Shown: positions 45,256 to 57,075 of the stretch, piece after piece
How positions within the stretch are numbered: position 1 is the stretch's first letter
Layout: the number at the start of each line of letters is the position of its first letter
From: Crambe crambe
Lineage: Eukaryota > Porifera > Demospongiae > Poecilosclerida > Crambeidae
Direction of reading: 5' to 3'
Assembly: GCA_963924555.1 (NCBI GenBank)
Contig: OZ004581.1
Location: 9,339,338 to 9,403,337 of the forward strand
DNA: 64,000 nt
The notes under the pieces: model-generated
Told to the model about the DNA's origin: nothing
Databases searched by the model: none
What the model saw: the letters and a program-made list of their open reading frames with translations, nothing else
Made by a program: the position numbers and the translations under genes

Positions 45256-45867
45256 AACCGGGTCCACCCTGAGTGAATTATAGTCTAATGAGACCACCCC
45301 CCTATGAGACCACCTAGCTCTTATTAAGACCAAGTTGAGTTTGTGCCAAATCTACACACACACGCACACATTATTTCCAGTGTCCATTCCATATAACATG
45401 CTGATCACCCCATCCCAACACCTGCTAGAATTGTTTATTTTAAGGGCACTAGCTGGTTGAGTATATGTCTGATCCCTCACATACAACACATGAAAACTGC
45501 CCCAACAATAATATGACAGACAGAAAAGCATTTTGAGAAACAGGGAAATGACATGCAGAGTACAGTTAGCTCCACACATGAGAGATCGTTATCAGTGTGA
45601 ATGATAGGCCCTGAAGGAGGTAACTATAACATCTTAAATACACCTTTGGGTCATGTGTGATAGCACAATGAGTCTGGCCAGGAGCATTGGATTGTGTCGT
45701 ACATGTTTATTGTATCACACTATTATTATCTTTATTTATATTTCCTGTTTGATAACTAATGCAAAAGTGTTGCAAGCTAAAATCAATGATTGCAATACCT
45801 AGCAATGTTTATATCAACATAATTGGTGGAGCTGTCTTGCCACCTGTACTTAGCACAGTTAGAGCAC

Positions 45868-45975
45868 ATGCCACGCCACACCACACCACACCACACCACA
45901 CCACACCACACCCCTATACCACCTGTACCTAGCACAGCTAGAGCACATGCTACGCCACACCACACCACACCCCTG
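45868..45975. repeat. CCACA pentanucleotide repeat
   Basis: Two runs of ccaca units (about 45875-45910 and 45955-45970) inside a duplicated 70-bp segment (cacctgta.cttagcacag). Confidence 0.9.
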
Positions 45976-46152
45976 TCAATACCATACCATTAGCAATCTA
46001 GAAAACAGTCCAGACAGTATGGCTCTATGAATAATCACAATTGCCCAATCCTACACTGAGTGATTGGAACCAAGTTCTCCACAGGTGGCTGGTAAGAAAG
46101 ATCATGTTGCATTGGCATATTCATGTGTACTACACGATTGGGTTTACACACT

Positions 46153-46212
46153 CAAAACTCTTCAGTGAAGTGCCCAGTCTGACAAGTGTCCCACTTGACT
46201 GAAGAGTTTTAT
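46153..46212. repeat. Short inverted repeat (hairpin)
   Basis: aaaactcttcagtgaagtg pairs with cacttgactgaagagtttt across a loop of about 20 bases. It could fold as a stem in RNA; small-RNA use is unproven. Confidence 0.6.
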
Positions 46213-46839
46213 AAGATAATGAGTAAGTCAGTCATAAAATGTGCTTACTCAGCAAGCTATGCAGTGTAGTGTACTAGCTATAACCCTTTATGCTCTGATT
46301 TCCAATTATTCTATTTATTATGCTCCTACGCTTTTTCTTTGTATCCAAAATTTTTAATGACCACTGTATTGCAGCATAGCAGGTGCCCTCCAGGAATTTT
46401 TGTGACTTCAGTTTGTCCAGGGTATAGAGGAATCTGGTTCCTAGACAATTATGACCATGTGTTTGATCAGGTGACCATACCAATATGCCCATTATGCTCC
46501 AAGAAGTGATTATGCCCACAAAGTGCCTATTATGATGGACCTCCCTAACTAATCACGAGTAAATTATTAGAAGCATGTCTAATGATGAATTGTATCAAGA
46601 AGCATGGAAACAGAGGTTAGGTTTGGTCCAGATTAGCTGGATTTTACTCTAGCTAGTGCAACGAACCAGAGGCACACCTTAGTATACTAGGTACCACAAA
46701 TTTCTATTCAATCAATGCAACTGCTTAGGTACATTGTCTATTGGCTAAGTCGCTAAGTCACTTCCTTTAATCAAATAAGCTGCACAGACATATCATCTAC
46801 ATGGAATAGAATAAGTTACTGAATCCACATTGACGAGTT

Positions 46840-47050
46840 CCAGAAGGAGGGAAAGAGGGAAGAGTAGGAGAAGAGAAAGGGGGAGGGGTAGGAGAAGAGA
46901 AAGGGGGAGGGGTAGGAAAAGGGAAAGAGGGAGGGGTAGGAGAAGGGAAAGAGGAAGGGGTAGGAAAAGGGAAAGAGGGAGGGGTAGGAAAAGGGAAAGA
47001 GGGAGGGGTAGGAGAAGGGAAAGGGGGAGGGGTAGGAGAAGGAAAGATGG
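46840..47050 (+). repeat. 24-bp purine-only minisatellite, about 8 copies
   Basis: Units of ggagaagggaaagaggga plus ggggta. With 24-bp units both strands are open, giving false Arg/Gly and Pro/Ser/Phe repeat proteins. It sits beside a SLU7-like exon like the related purine run at 16.2 kb. Confidence 0.95.
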
Positions 47051-47111
47051 GGATTCAGTGGGTTATCCAAACTACATAAAATCATACTTGAGTTCACAAA
47101 ATCTTTGATTT

Positions 47112-47155
47112 CACCTGACGTCCTCACAAAGTTATCACCAGCAAACTCACAACGT
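47112..47155 (-). pseudogene. SLU7-like exon (AGDNFVR), copy C
   Basis: The frame reads CEFAGDNFVRTSGEIKDF, matching the exon at 16.33 kb and SLU7 SYAGDNFVRYTGD. Confidence 0.65.
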
Positions 47156-47210
47156 AACTGGTGAATGACCTTCAGGTGAGCATTAATTAGAATAACACCA
47201 TATGACTTAC

Positions 47211-47304
47211 TGTGAAGGGTCTTTGTTGGTGTTCTTGTAGGGATTGTCCCTCATGGAACAGCAGTGTCTGTTTCTTAGGTCCTCACTATAGTCCGAGTCT
47301 TGGG
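47211..47304 (-). pseudogene. SLU7-like exon (MRENPY region), copy C
   Basis: The frame before a GTAAGT donor reads DSDYSEDLRN and SMRDNPYKNTNKDPS, corresponding to SLU7 AMRENPYANAGKNPDE, directly upstream of AGDNFVR as in the family. Confidence 0.65.
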
Positions 47305-47552
47305 CCGTCCCCACCCAAGTAAGAAGCTTAGGTGCACAACGCGCCAGACTACAGGCGCATGCGCTATGCATAGGCTGCACTGATAGAGAGGTACTAGCAC
47401 CTATTATGCTGCATTAGGTGCTAGGTAGGTGAGCATGTCCAAGAGTGAACTGACCGGTCCCCCCTTAGCTAAATGCTTAAAACTCGAGGGATACATACGC
47501 ATGCAGCATCATAGTAAATTGATATGAAATATTAATGTTCATAATAAAGCAT
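47305..47552. other. Junction between copy C and block 2
   Basis: Contains a single transposon-terminus-like motif cgccagacta at about 47342 without a visible partner. The second block starts at about 47541. Confidence 0.4.
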
Positions 47553-48194
47553 TCAAATACATAACTCCTGATCTGAAGTGATTTGAGATGCTAAAGGCAT
47601 CTCAGGAACAATCAGTTCGCAAGGTTGTGGGCCAGCCCCACCCACTTCTTTAACAGATAAATACTGTGAATGTGATGAGCTGTAATCTGGGAGGTCTTTA
47701 TCACTGAAGGAAACGTCGAATTCATTCCCAGAATACTCTTCACTGGAGCTGGCAGTACAATCTTCATCCTCATGATTGGAAGCGGTTTCAATGGTTGCAC
47801 TCATCTCAGGAGGTACTTCGTGGGACGGCTGGTAAGTGGTGCGAGCACGAAGAGAAAATGGTATTGCGATGACAAACTCGTCTCCCTCAACATAAACAGC
47901 ATTCGCTTCAGGGAGAAGCAGCATAGCGTAGTTGCCATCTTGTGTCTCAGTGGCCTCATCACTCGCATCACCAGCTGCTTCAATAATCGCTATGGCATTG
48001 TTTGGACCAAGACCGAATAAAAAGCGCAAATATTCATAAAGACGTGAAAAAAACTGGCCAACAAGGATAGTGATTCTCCATCTGTTCTGATTCAACGGAG
48101 TTTGGAATTCAGATGATGCAGAATCGACTGAGTAATGAGGTGTAGCATCAGAAGTCTGGAAGTGATGAGTGACGGAAGAGGTGGGGGTATGCAA
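47553..48194 (-). CDS. Gene X', second copy of gene X
   Basis: Parallel to 31647-32335 with the same stop position and only scattered residue changes (for example NEGSIYSNED replaced by ATIETASNHEDED). The 5' side differs by an insertion near 48250. Conservation of frame in both copies is the main support. Function unknown. Confidence 0.6.
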   Translation of the reverse strand: MHTPTSSVTHHFQTSDATPHYSVDSASSEFQTPLNQNRWRITILVGQFFSRLYEYLRFLFGLGPNNAIAIIEAAGDASDEATETQDGNYAMLLLPEANAVYVEGDEFVIAIPFSLRARTTYQPSHEVPPEMSATIETASNHEDEDCTASSSEEYSGNEFDVSFSDKDLPDYSSSHSQYLSVKEVGGAGPQPCELIVPEMPLASQITSDQELCI

Positions 48195-48561
48195 TCTTCC
48201 GACTTGTGGGGGCGGGGGAGGTCGCTGAAGGGGTTGATGTTGATAGCGGGGGTTAATACGTCGAATGATCTATCAAGGAATAAGGGGAGAATAAAATTAA
48301 TTTGCAACAAAAAAGTGTACAGAAAAGAGAAAGTGAAAAAAATGATCGCCTACCCCTTGCTGTTCTAATCGTGAACAAACACAAGCTTCAGATGGTTAAA
48401 GTGAAACTGTTCTTTATTTGCTACTTTTATGGTCTAGAGAGAGAAAAGTCTTTGTTCTACATGCATGAAATAGGAGCTTCTACAGAAGAGACTACCTGAT
48501 TGTTACTAAGAATCCAAGAACTGCATTTATGCTCCTTGTGCCATGAGAATTTTGCTAAAGC

Positions 48562-48699
48562 TCAGACTGGCCAATTATGTTGCGGACGCAAAGCAAGCTC
48601 AGGGTAAAATCTCTTATCACTAATGAAATCACATTTATGAATTTCTTCATGATGAATGAAGTGTTGAGTTTTAATACTGTTACTCAGTAGTGACACCTG
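48562..48699 (-). CDS. Conserved exon upstream of gene X' (copy)
   Basis: Nearly identical to 32684-32821, same acceptor and same stop. See that entry for the sequence features. Confidence 0.4.
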   Translation of the reverse strand, partial: QVSLLSNSIKTQHFIHHEEIHKCDFISDKRFYPELALRPQHNWPV

Positions 48700-49258
48700 A
48701 ATAGACAATGTAAAACACTCTTGAATTACAAAAACAATTCTATATTGACCCAATATGCTAAAAACAATCGAAAGTGAAGTTTACTATTGATGCCAAAGTG
48801 TCCTGAGCTAGCTACAAGCTGAAGTTACAACTCACCAGTATGCAGTCAGCTTCACATTAACATTAAATTTTAATAGTGACCAAAGTGTTGCACACAGCTC
48901 GTTGAAAATCTAAAATGATTATATTATTATTAGCCATCTAGAGCTACGGCTACGGTTAGGCTAGAGCTATGGCTAGGCTAGAGCTACGGCTAGGCTAGGA
49001 CTAAGGCTAGCATTGATACTAGCTACACTTACATTCTCGGTGCTATCTCTATCTCGAGCTTAGCTCCGAGTGAGGTGATAATGATTCACGGGCGTGAAGG
49101 TCCAGCACCTCGAGCACCCATCTTTACATTTTCCCTACACTGTTCTAGAAGCTCCGTGGATCTTGGATTTTATATAGCTATAGAGCAGTGACTGGCATTG
49201 CGCAATTTAGTATGATGCAATTTGTAGCCTTTCCCGAAATTTGGCCTCCTGTCCTGCG

Positions 49259-49390
49259 GATTCCTGCCCTCTTCACTTCAGCTTGTAGGCTTTGTTGGTG
49301 GGTTCCCAACACTCCCCATCCCTCTTCAGAGAGTTCTTCCTCTCATCCATCATGTCCATGGCCAGCAGTGCAGCAGCAGTCTCTATCTGT
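49259..49390 (-). pseudogene. SLU7-like last exon, copy D (badly decayed)
   Basis: The frame DERKNSLKRDGECWEPTNKAY then KLK and a stop retains the order of the C-terminal section but has lost EEEME and the tail. Confidence 0.6.
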
Positions 49391-49927
49391 AATCTAGCTC
49401 ATTAAATAAGAGGATACATCACGTGACCAGTGCAACACTTCGTTTTCACTGATAATAAAGTGGTAGCATTATTTTCTAGGCTTCTTGCTATACGTCCTTC
49501 TCCAGGCCTCTTTGGCTAACTAAGCAAACACTACAAGCACATGTAGCCTAGAGCTCATCATAATAGAAATATCCCCCCCAAGGCAATCACATAAGGTTGA
49601 GCAAGCGATAGCTAACAACCAAATTGATGCTTTTCTATATTGATGTGAGAAGATAATATGTGGTGGGAATATTATTTTACACAGCAGGTTAGTTAGACAA
49701 AGCATTACTCCTCCGATCCCTTTCAGGTTGACCATTATGAGCTTGTAGAGCTAAGCTTCCTTTCATAGTACCTGCTATTGTCCAATCCAAGGCAAAATAC
49801 CTAGTATTGTGTACGAATGCACTTCATAGGAACCTGCTACAGAAGATTTCCTAATATGGTGTCTGTCATGCATAATGAGGTGGTTACACCTGCCAGACAT
49901 GTGCATGCGGCTCTCTCTACTATAAAC

Positions 49928-49977
49928 ATACCATACCATGCCATGCCATGCCATGCCATGCCATGCCATGCCATGAC
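49928..49977. repeat. CCATG pentanucleotide repeat
   Basis: About ten ccatg units in a row. Confidence 0.95.
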
Positions 49978-51044
49978 ACAACATGTACCAGAATACGTAC
50001 ACTTGCTATGTAGCTATTGATATTTGAATTATCCTGCTTGGAAATGATGTTGAATCTTAAAACGAAAGGGCATCTATTAAGAACAGATAATTCTCATTGT
50101 TGTTGTTATTGTTATTGTTGTTTTAAAAACACCAAAACAGGTGTAGAGTCACATGACCATATCATCACTGATATGATAGTATAATATTCATTGTTGATAT
50201 AGTAGTACAATATTCATTGTGTGGATACATGGGACAACTAAACAAAAAATCGTGTTGTTTACTTGCAGTGACCTCCCAAAGAAAAAGGTCACATACCAAC
50301 ACATTTTAAGGTGACCTTTCTAGGTCTCTTCCTGGTCACAGCCCACATAAGTTTACCTCAACACCTGCAAGACTAATGGCATCTACCAGAAAGCCCGAGG
50401 CACAAGTACATAGATTACCCACATCCCCATCAACACTTTGTAGTTCCAATGACCACAGCACCCCTCGATATTTGGAATGTACTTTGAATTTATCTTTGTT
50501 GGTATAATATCCTATTCAGACCACACAGATATCCCACAAAACGGGTTGACAATGACTCACAATTTCCCAGAACCCAGAGAGGGCCCAGAGATAAACCAAC
50601 CTGAGGAGGTATACAATGGGCCAGTGGCCTCAATCATGCAGACACCACTTCATTACTACCATTTCTGCTACCACCCCTCAGGGATGGAGTGAAGTGATCA
50701 GGTAGTACTGGTATTGTGACTACACAGCGTGCAAAGCATGCCATCTAGAGGGTCTGGGGGCATGATGAATCTGGTGCATTTTTCATTTGGTGTGTAGATG
50801 ACTAAAAAATGGTCAGGTAAACCCCCATACCTGACCTAAGACTCCACCCCTGCCCCTAGAGGCAGCCTCTTGGCTAGACAACCCTAGCATGCATTTCAAC
50901 TGACTTAAAAAATATTTTATTGACCATGCATCTTCATTATGATGTATCCCATGTTAGAAGATAGCTAAGACCACACAAAGATAACTAGCTAGACTCAGCA
51001 GTTACCTTTTCCCCATGCACTCACTGGTACAGTGGTTTGCAGGT

Positions 51045-51175
51045 TGCTTGACACATGCACGTCAGTCAGCAAGGTCACATGGACCAATCAGATTCATGCT
51101 GATATCATTGCCTGCAAATCTGATTGGTCCATGTGACCTCGGTGGCTGAAGTACTAGTGTCAAGCAACCTGAAAT
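51045..51175. repeat. Foldback repeat, arms about 55 bp
   Basis: aggttgcttgacac and ggtcacatggaccaatcaga on the left are answered by tctgattggtccatgtgacc and gtgtcaagcaacct on the right with about 25 bases between. The segments between the paired blocks are diverged. Likely a MITE. Confidence 0.75.
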
Positions 51176-52440
51176 CTACTGTAGGAGGATCAAAGCCCAT
51201 TCCATGTATCACAAGCCTTTCACATCAAAGCAGTTAGTCCTACACAGGGGTACATGGGAAACCTTATAAAGTGAAAATTGCTTGGAGGAAAGACAAGTAC
51301 ATCTACAATCTAATTAGAGGATATGATAATGACCTTTTTGAGGACCCATGAGTACCACTATAATTGACATGTCTGTCCCAACTGTAAAGAGTCTAATTGA
51401 AGGGTCCACCCCCACAATGCCACAAGCCTGCTCTGTAGCTATAATTATGTAATACTACGTAACTCTCTGTACAGTCCTATGTGTTGTCAGAGTTTGACAT
51501 CTTTTTTTCCTATTCAATCACAGTTTCAACCACCATACAGTGCATCCTCAGCATAAAATTCAAGGGCTAGTGATTTAACAAAAAAAGTCCAACAGTAACT
51601 CTCCACTAGTATGGCCATGGAATAGCCATAGTAACAAAAAAAAAAAAAAAAAAAAGAAACGACAATATGCCAGACAGACTTTCAGTGTCACAAAAATGTA
51701 TCCCAGGCCCTATTAATGAATTTCAATCAACTCCCATTAAGAATTCAGCTTAAGAATTCATCAACTGTTGACCTCCAGCCACGTGTCAGAGACAAAGATG
51801 ATTATGGTTTGCTTCATAAATAATGAATACATTCACTACCTTAGATGAATTATACTCTAACACTCAGCAGTTTGTCTATCCTCAATCAAAAACACATCGT
51901 GATCAGGTGACTATACTTCTGAATTATTATGGCAGAGTAGAACACTTCCATGCAGACATTAATTTTTTTTTGTTTCCTGCAGCTGTTTTCATAGCTAATA
52001 AAGGCTTCACATACGTATCCAGGGAAACCCCCATGTGTTACCCACAATCACATACTGTACGTGTATCGAATATCAGTTTTCAAATTCTAATCTTTCAAAT
52101 TCTAATCTTCTTCATTTACCTAACAAATAAACCATTTCAGGCAGTGACCTTCAGTTTGGTGCAACTGATGATGGTCCTGATCTCAAATATTAATGTGTGT
52201 AGCTGCCCTTTAGGAGTTGGACTGGAAAATGATGAAAATTGACTGGATGAAGACAAAGTGGCTGTAAAGTATCTTGTGCCTGCATAACAAACACTGATAA
52301 GCTAGCATAGTCGCTCTATATTCACACAGCCCAGGGCTTGCATTGCACAGACTTCCTGTTGTGAACGTTCCCTTTTTTGGCAGAACCACTTCATAATAGA
52401 CAACTCCAATGAGTAAACTAAGGAGGTGCAGCTTAGACAA

Positions 52441-53797
52441 TCCAGTTTTGTGCTGAGGCTGTCTGTCAGGTCACCTGTTAACCACATCCTATTTTTACCA
52501 CTACTAGTTTCTGAATAAGGGGTGTGACAATGACCACATGCTACAATAGTAAATACAGAGCAATGTACACCATTTAAGTCTCGTGCAGATTATTTGATCA
52601 CATAAGCAAGGTAAATTCTGAGAGAAGGATACTATGTGGCTAGAAGTATACTTTCAATGGAAGAACTGATGTTAGAACACCTCCTGAGGGGTACATACAA
52701 ATTCTAGGTCTTGCTCACATCATTTTGGTCAAAAGACAGCCTGCATGCCGTATTTTCAACCTTGCATAATATGAATGCACTTCATAGGGATCTGCTGAAG
52801 ATCGTGATCATTAAGGTTCTGCCTTGAGATGTGGCTACCACCTGGCTTCCATACTGTGTCTCTCAAAGATGACATTTGCTATCTGCTACATGAGGTAGCT
52901 ATCCTAGCTATAGCGTGTGGTTTTACAAAAATTAATGTGAAGCATACAAGTTTTGAAATCTTATCTCTACCTTCATGAACATTTTCCTGCTACATAGCTT
53001 TTAAATTAGATTGCACAAACAATTGACTTCCTAAATTTGTTGTCACATGACTTGTTGCACACTTGGTCAGGAAGTGGATTTCTTAGATAGTACATCACCT
53101 GCGATTAGCCTGAGGTATACAATGGGTTAGGAGAGGGTTTCACCAGTGACCTCTATCATGCAAACACCACTTCATTACACTACCACCTGGCAGACCATAA
53201 CCTCTTGGTTCAAAAACTGTGAATTTCTAGAGTTCACTTTGACTCAGGCCATCTTGATGGTCCACATACAACCTCTTTGAATAAAATATAGCCCTTCACT
53301 GTCTCACAAGTGCTGGCACACATCTTTCTTTTTTTTTTATTCTATTTTTTTTTTAAGCATATACCTCGCACACTGCACAGGGACGATTTAATAGAAAAAT
53401 AATATCATATCATAATGTGTAAGTGATTATTGCACACAAAAGAAGAGATTGATTGGTGAAGTAATAAGACAGTGTGATAAGTGCATTTATGTATAAAGAA
53501 TATGAAAATGATTGGACTGTGATAAGTGATAGATTGGATTAGCTAAGTGATATCATTTAATAATAAAACAGAGGGAAGGTCACATCAGCCTGTGACTCTG
53601 CAGTCTTAAATATAATAACTGTGTAATAAAAAATAGGTATGTTTTTCATAACACAGCTGCTCAAATTAATGAGTTGCAGACAAGACCTCGCAACGTGGAA
53701 ACCATAGTTACTTTATGAAGGATTTTTGGGAGGTTGGAAGGTGCGTAGTAGATACATGCTTATACTTACTATGTGCCCGTTCCATACAAGACGACCA
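52441..53797. other. Duplicated non-coding DNA of block 2
   Basis: Collinear with 33120-35159 but without the 417-bp element. A T-rich run lies at 53328-53356. No exon seen. Confidence 0.6.
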
Positions 53798-55208
53798 TCA
53801 ATTCACTAGCAGCACCATCTTGGCTTTTTCCTTCTCCACCATTAACTCATTCCAAACCCTAACACAAACTCCCTCCTCCACCTCTTGTCTCTCTCCTCCA
53901 CCTCTTGTCTCTCTCACGGCCCTCACAATGCAACCCTCCATGGAGTCCACCTCTCCCTCGCAAGTAGGAGGTGAGGCCTGAGCATGAAAAGATTTCAAGT
54001 ACACTGGGAAGGATTCCGAAGTATTGGACAACCAAGAGGATTCAAGTAGCAACTCTTGATCGTTTAACGCACCATTTCCACCACCATTCAATCGTGCTAG
54101 TTCTCTGTTTAGCCTGTCACCCACTTTTTGGCGAGGAACGGAGAAATATTCATGGTGAGTGGCTTGCATGCTGGCATATCTCTGAAGTAGTTCCTCTACA
54201 GGATTGGGAGAGAATTGTGGAAGATAAGACTGTACATTTTGATGGAGAGGGTTGATGGTTTTTACACCGAATATGTCGATGAGAGTCAAGGCATTGCGAT
54301 ACGAGCACTTGGAGAGGTCACGTGACGAGGATCGGTTCGATAGTCGGACTTCTTTGCAATTCTGTAGATGATTCTGCAGGTAGAAAAATGAGTTTATCAA
54401 GTGGATGTGTAATCTGCTCATATAGTTTCATTGCTGCTGAAACATAGTTTATAGTTCACCCAACAGTGAAAATAAGGATAAAACGCTTCACAGTGAAATC
54501 TCTGAACAAGGGGCCAAATTCTCTACAACAGCCAAACTGAATGGAATCAAATGACCTTTCCTAACCTCCGGAAAGGGTCAACCTCTCTACAAAGATTTAA
54601 AAAAATTAATCTGTCCCGAACGTTGAACCTGGCTGTTTTTCAGTATATGCACATCTGCTCTCAATCCCCTCAGAACCTCCCTTTATACCCTCAATCCCCT
54701 TGGAACCTCCCTTTATCCACTCTCAATCCCCCTCGGAACCTCCTTTTATCCACTAGAGTCTCTTATTGCTTGAGTAATTTGAGAGGTTTAATGTTTAGAT
54801 TTCACACTTCATTAATTATTGCTAAGTAGCTACTTATGATAATTTTATTTGCTCACCTTTAACTGTTGTCTTGGAAGAACCAACTCACACAATGGACACA
54901 CCACTGGTGGAACCATAGCAACAAATCCATTACACCTGGCATAATATGGAAGTTCCAGTACCTGCAGTAAGATAAGCAGTTGTGTTAACAAGTTAGCTGT
55001 ACAAGATCTGAACGAGGTCCTAGACGTAAGCTTACATGTGTCTGCGACGACTGTGATCTATCGTGCCATGCCTTCCAAGTATCATCTCACACTTTTAGCT
55101 ATTTAGCTCTAATGACTTACCCTGCTGGCTACATCATCGAGCAGCCTTTTGTTTAGTCTGGCGGCGCAGCCCCGAGCGCGCGCGAGCGCGAGGGTCTGGA
55201 ATCACATA

Positions 55209-56208
55209 ATTGCAGCGAGCGAGCGAAGCGAGTGAGCTGACTCTCAGGTCATGACTCATTGAAATTTTAAATATATATATCTAGGTCTACACTCCAAAAT
55301 GCCCCAGGCGTACGTACGTACGTACGTACGTACGTACGTGTCGTGCAATAGTAGCGCCCCTGCGCGTGCATTTATGCGCATGCTCCAGTTGCAATTGCTT
55401 GATTGATTTCTACATCGCTTTGTATATAGCATGGTGGATAGTAGGGCTAGGCTTATCTAAGTGGATTGTAGGCACTAGACATATCCAAGTGCTTTGTGGT
55501 AAGTACTTAGCTTTCTATGCATGCAGCTGCCTGCCACTTAGCTACATAACACAACAGCAAAGCAAGCTCAACATTTCTACAGCCTTTTGGGCAGCAGGCA
55601 CAAGAGGCTTATCTAAGCGGCTTGTAGGCACTAGGCTTATCTAAGTGCTTTGAGGTAAGCATGTATGCAGCTGCCTGCCACCACTTACATGACTCTTAGC
55701 GATATTATTGCAGCGAGCGAGCGAAGCGAGTGAGCTGACTCTCAGGTCATGACTCATTGAAATTTTAAATATATATATATATATATCTAGGTCTACACTC
55801 CAAAATGCCCCAGGCGTACGTACGTACGTACGTACGTGTCGTGCAATAGTAGCGCCCCTGCGCGTGCATTTATGCGCATGCTCCAGTTGCAATTGCTTGA
55901 TTGATTTCTACATCGCTTTGTATATAGCATGGTGGATAGTAGGGCTAGGCTAATATCTAAGTGGATTGTAGGCACTAGACATATCCAAGTGCTTTGTGGT
56001 AAGTACTTAATTTCTATGCATGCAGCTGCCTGCCACTTAGCTACATAACACAACAGCAAAGCAAGCTCAACATTTCTACAGCCTTTTGGGCAGCAGGCAC
56101 AAGAGGCTTATCTAAGCGGCTTGTAGGCACTAGGCTTATCTAAGTGCTTTGAGGTAAGCATGTATGCAGCTGCCTGCCACCACTTACATGACTCTTAGCA
56201 ATATCAAG
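55209..56208. repeat. 498-bp tandem duplication inside the element
   Basis: 55209-55706 and 55707-56208 are nearly identical. Differences are mainly in the number of tacg and ta repeat units and a few indels. Each copy starts attgcagcgagcgagcgaag and includes agctgactctcaggtcatg. Confidence 0.9.
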
Positions 56209-56451
56209 CACTTAAGCCTATCAGCTCACTGTCAAATGCTGCACATTGCTATAGATACTCAACAGCTAATGAAAATCATTGAAGAATACTTGCTTGCTCG
56301 CTCGCTGTCAACTGAATGTTGAACATTGCCCTAGTACTTCGAGTTGTTCCTTTATCAGAAAACCTGATAAATGAATGAATATCATTAATTTACGTGTTAT
56401 GAGTCATAATGAGTCACGACATAGAATGACCTATTGACCTTTCTGAACGTT

Positions 56452-57075
56452 ATGGCAACTAACCCAACTAACCTGAAAGAAGCAGCTACCCATGCTGCAG
56501 CGAAGCTGGGATATCAAGGGTTGAAGGAAGAGCAACTAGAGGTTCTGATAGCATTCCTATCTGGGAGAGATGTTTTTGCCGTCCTTCCCACAGGATTCGG
56601 GAAAAGCTTGTGCTATGCATGTCTTCCTCTTGCTTTTGAAGAGATAGAATCTTCACCAGCTGATCAGAAACTTATAGTGATTGTTGTGAGCCCATTAATT
56701 GTTATCATGAAAGATCAGGTAAATACTAGCTGTAAATGAGCAGATTAGTGCAGCCGGTTATGCAGTTTTTAATATTCATACTAAGCAAGTCAAAGATGTG
56801 TTTATCTCTCATGGCACTGCAGGTGGATAGCTTCAGCAAAAGAGGGCTTTCTGTTGCTTGTGTTACTGGAGGTCATGAGGATACTTCAATGAAGAAAGGG
56901 GTGCATGCTGGAGAGTATCAGTTGGTATTCATCACTCCAGAGTTATTGTAGTCTGGCGTCGCCAGCCCAGCTTTTCTTCTTTTTTGGGGGGGACGGGGAA
57001 GAAAAGTGCCAAAAAAAAAAGAAGAAAAGCTGGGCTGGCAACGCCAGACTAGAGTTATTGCTAGATAGCAATGAA
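56452..57075 (+). pseudogene. RecQ-like helicase, N-terminal fragment carried by the transposon
   Basis: Exon 56452-56718 and exon 56823-56948 join in phase 0 (donor GTAAAT, acceptor CTGCAG). The frame reads LGYQGLKEEQLEVLIAFL, DVFAVLPTGFGKSLCYACL (helicase Walker A), VVSPLIVIMKDQV (motif Ia) and GEYQLVFITPELL. The order is that of superfamily 2 RecQ helicases. A 103-bp element interrupts after ELL; beyond it only LDSNE and a stop remain, so the DEAH box and the second RecA lobe are deleted. ATG at 56434 is an alternative start. Confidence 0.8.
56949..57051. mobile_element. 103-bp nested MITE, 9-bp target duplication
   Basis: It starts TAGTCTGGCGTCGCCAGCCC and ends GCCAGACTA, arms pairing over about 40 bases with a G-rich loop. 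gagttattg flanks it at 56940-56948 and 57052-57060. The outer eight or nine bases (TAGTCTGGC) and the 9-bp duplication equal those of the 2.9-kb host element, so both were probably moved by the same transposase. Confidence 0.9.

Larger units (their letters stand above)
49000..52440. other. Insertion of SLU7-region DNA within block 2 (copy D)
   Basis: Block 1 passes from 33.1 kb straight on, while block 2 has about 3.4 kb extra here. The insert resembles the SLU7 flanks at 37-40 and 43-45 kb, with copies of ggcaatcacataagg and gagacatgtgcatgcg-type phrases. A 139-codon frame at 51823-52242 is AT-rich and unsupported. Confidence 0.5.

Noticed and set aside
46816..47127. Arg/Gly-rich (+) and Pro/Ser/Phe-rich (-) repeat proteins
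   Set aside because: A 24-bp purine repeat leaves several frames open; no start context, splice sites or conservation.
51823..52242. 139-codon plus-strand frame
   Set aside because: AT-rich, no domain, lies in repeat-derived DNA, and not preserved in the matching segments.
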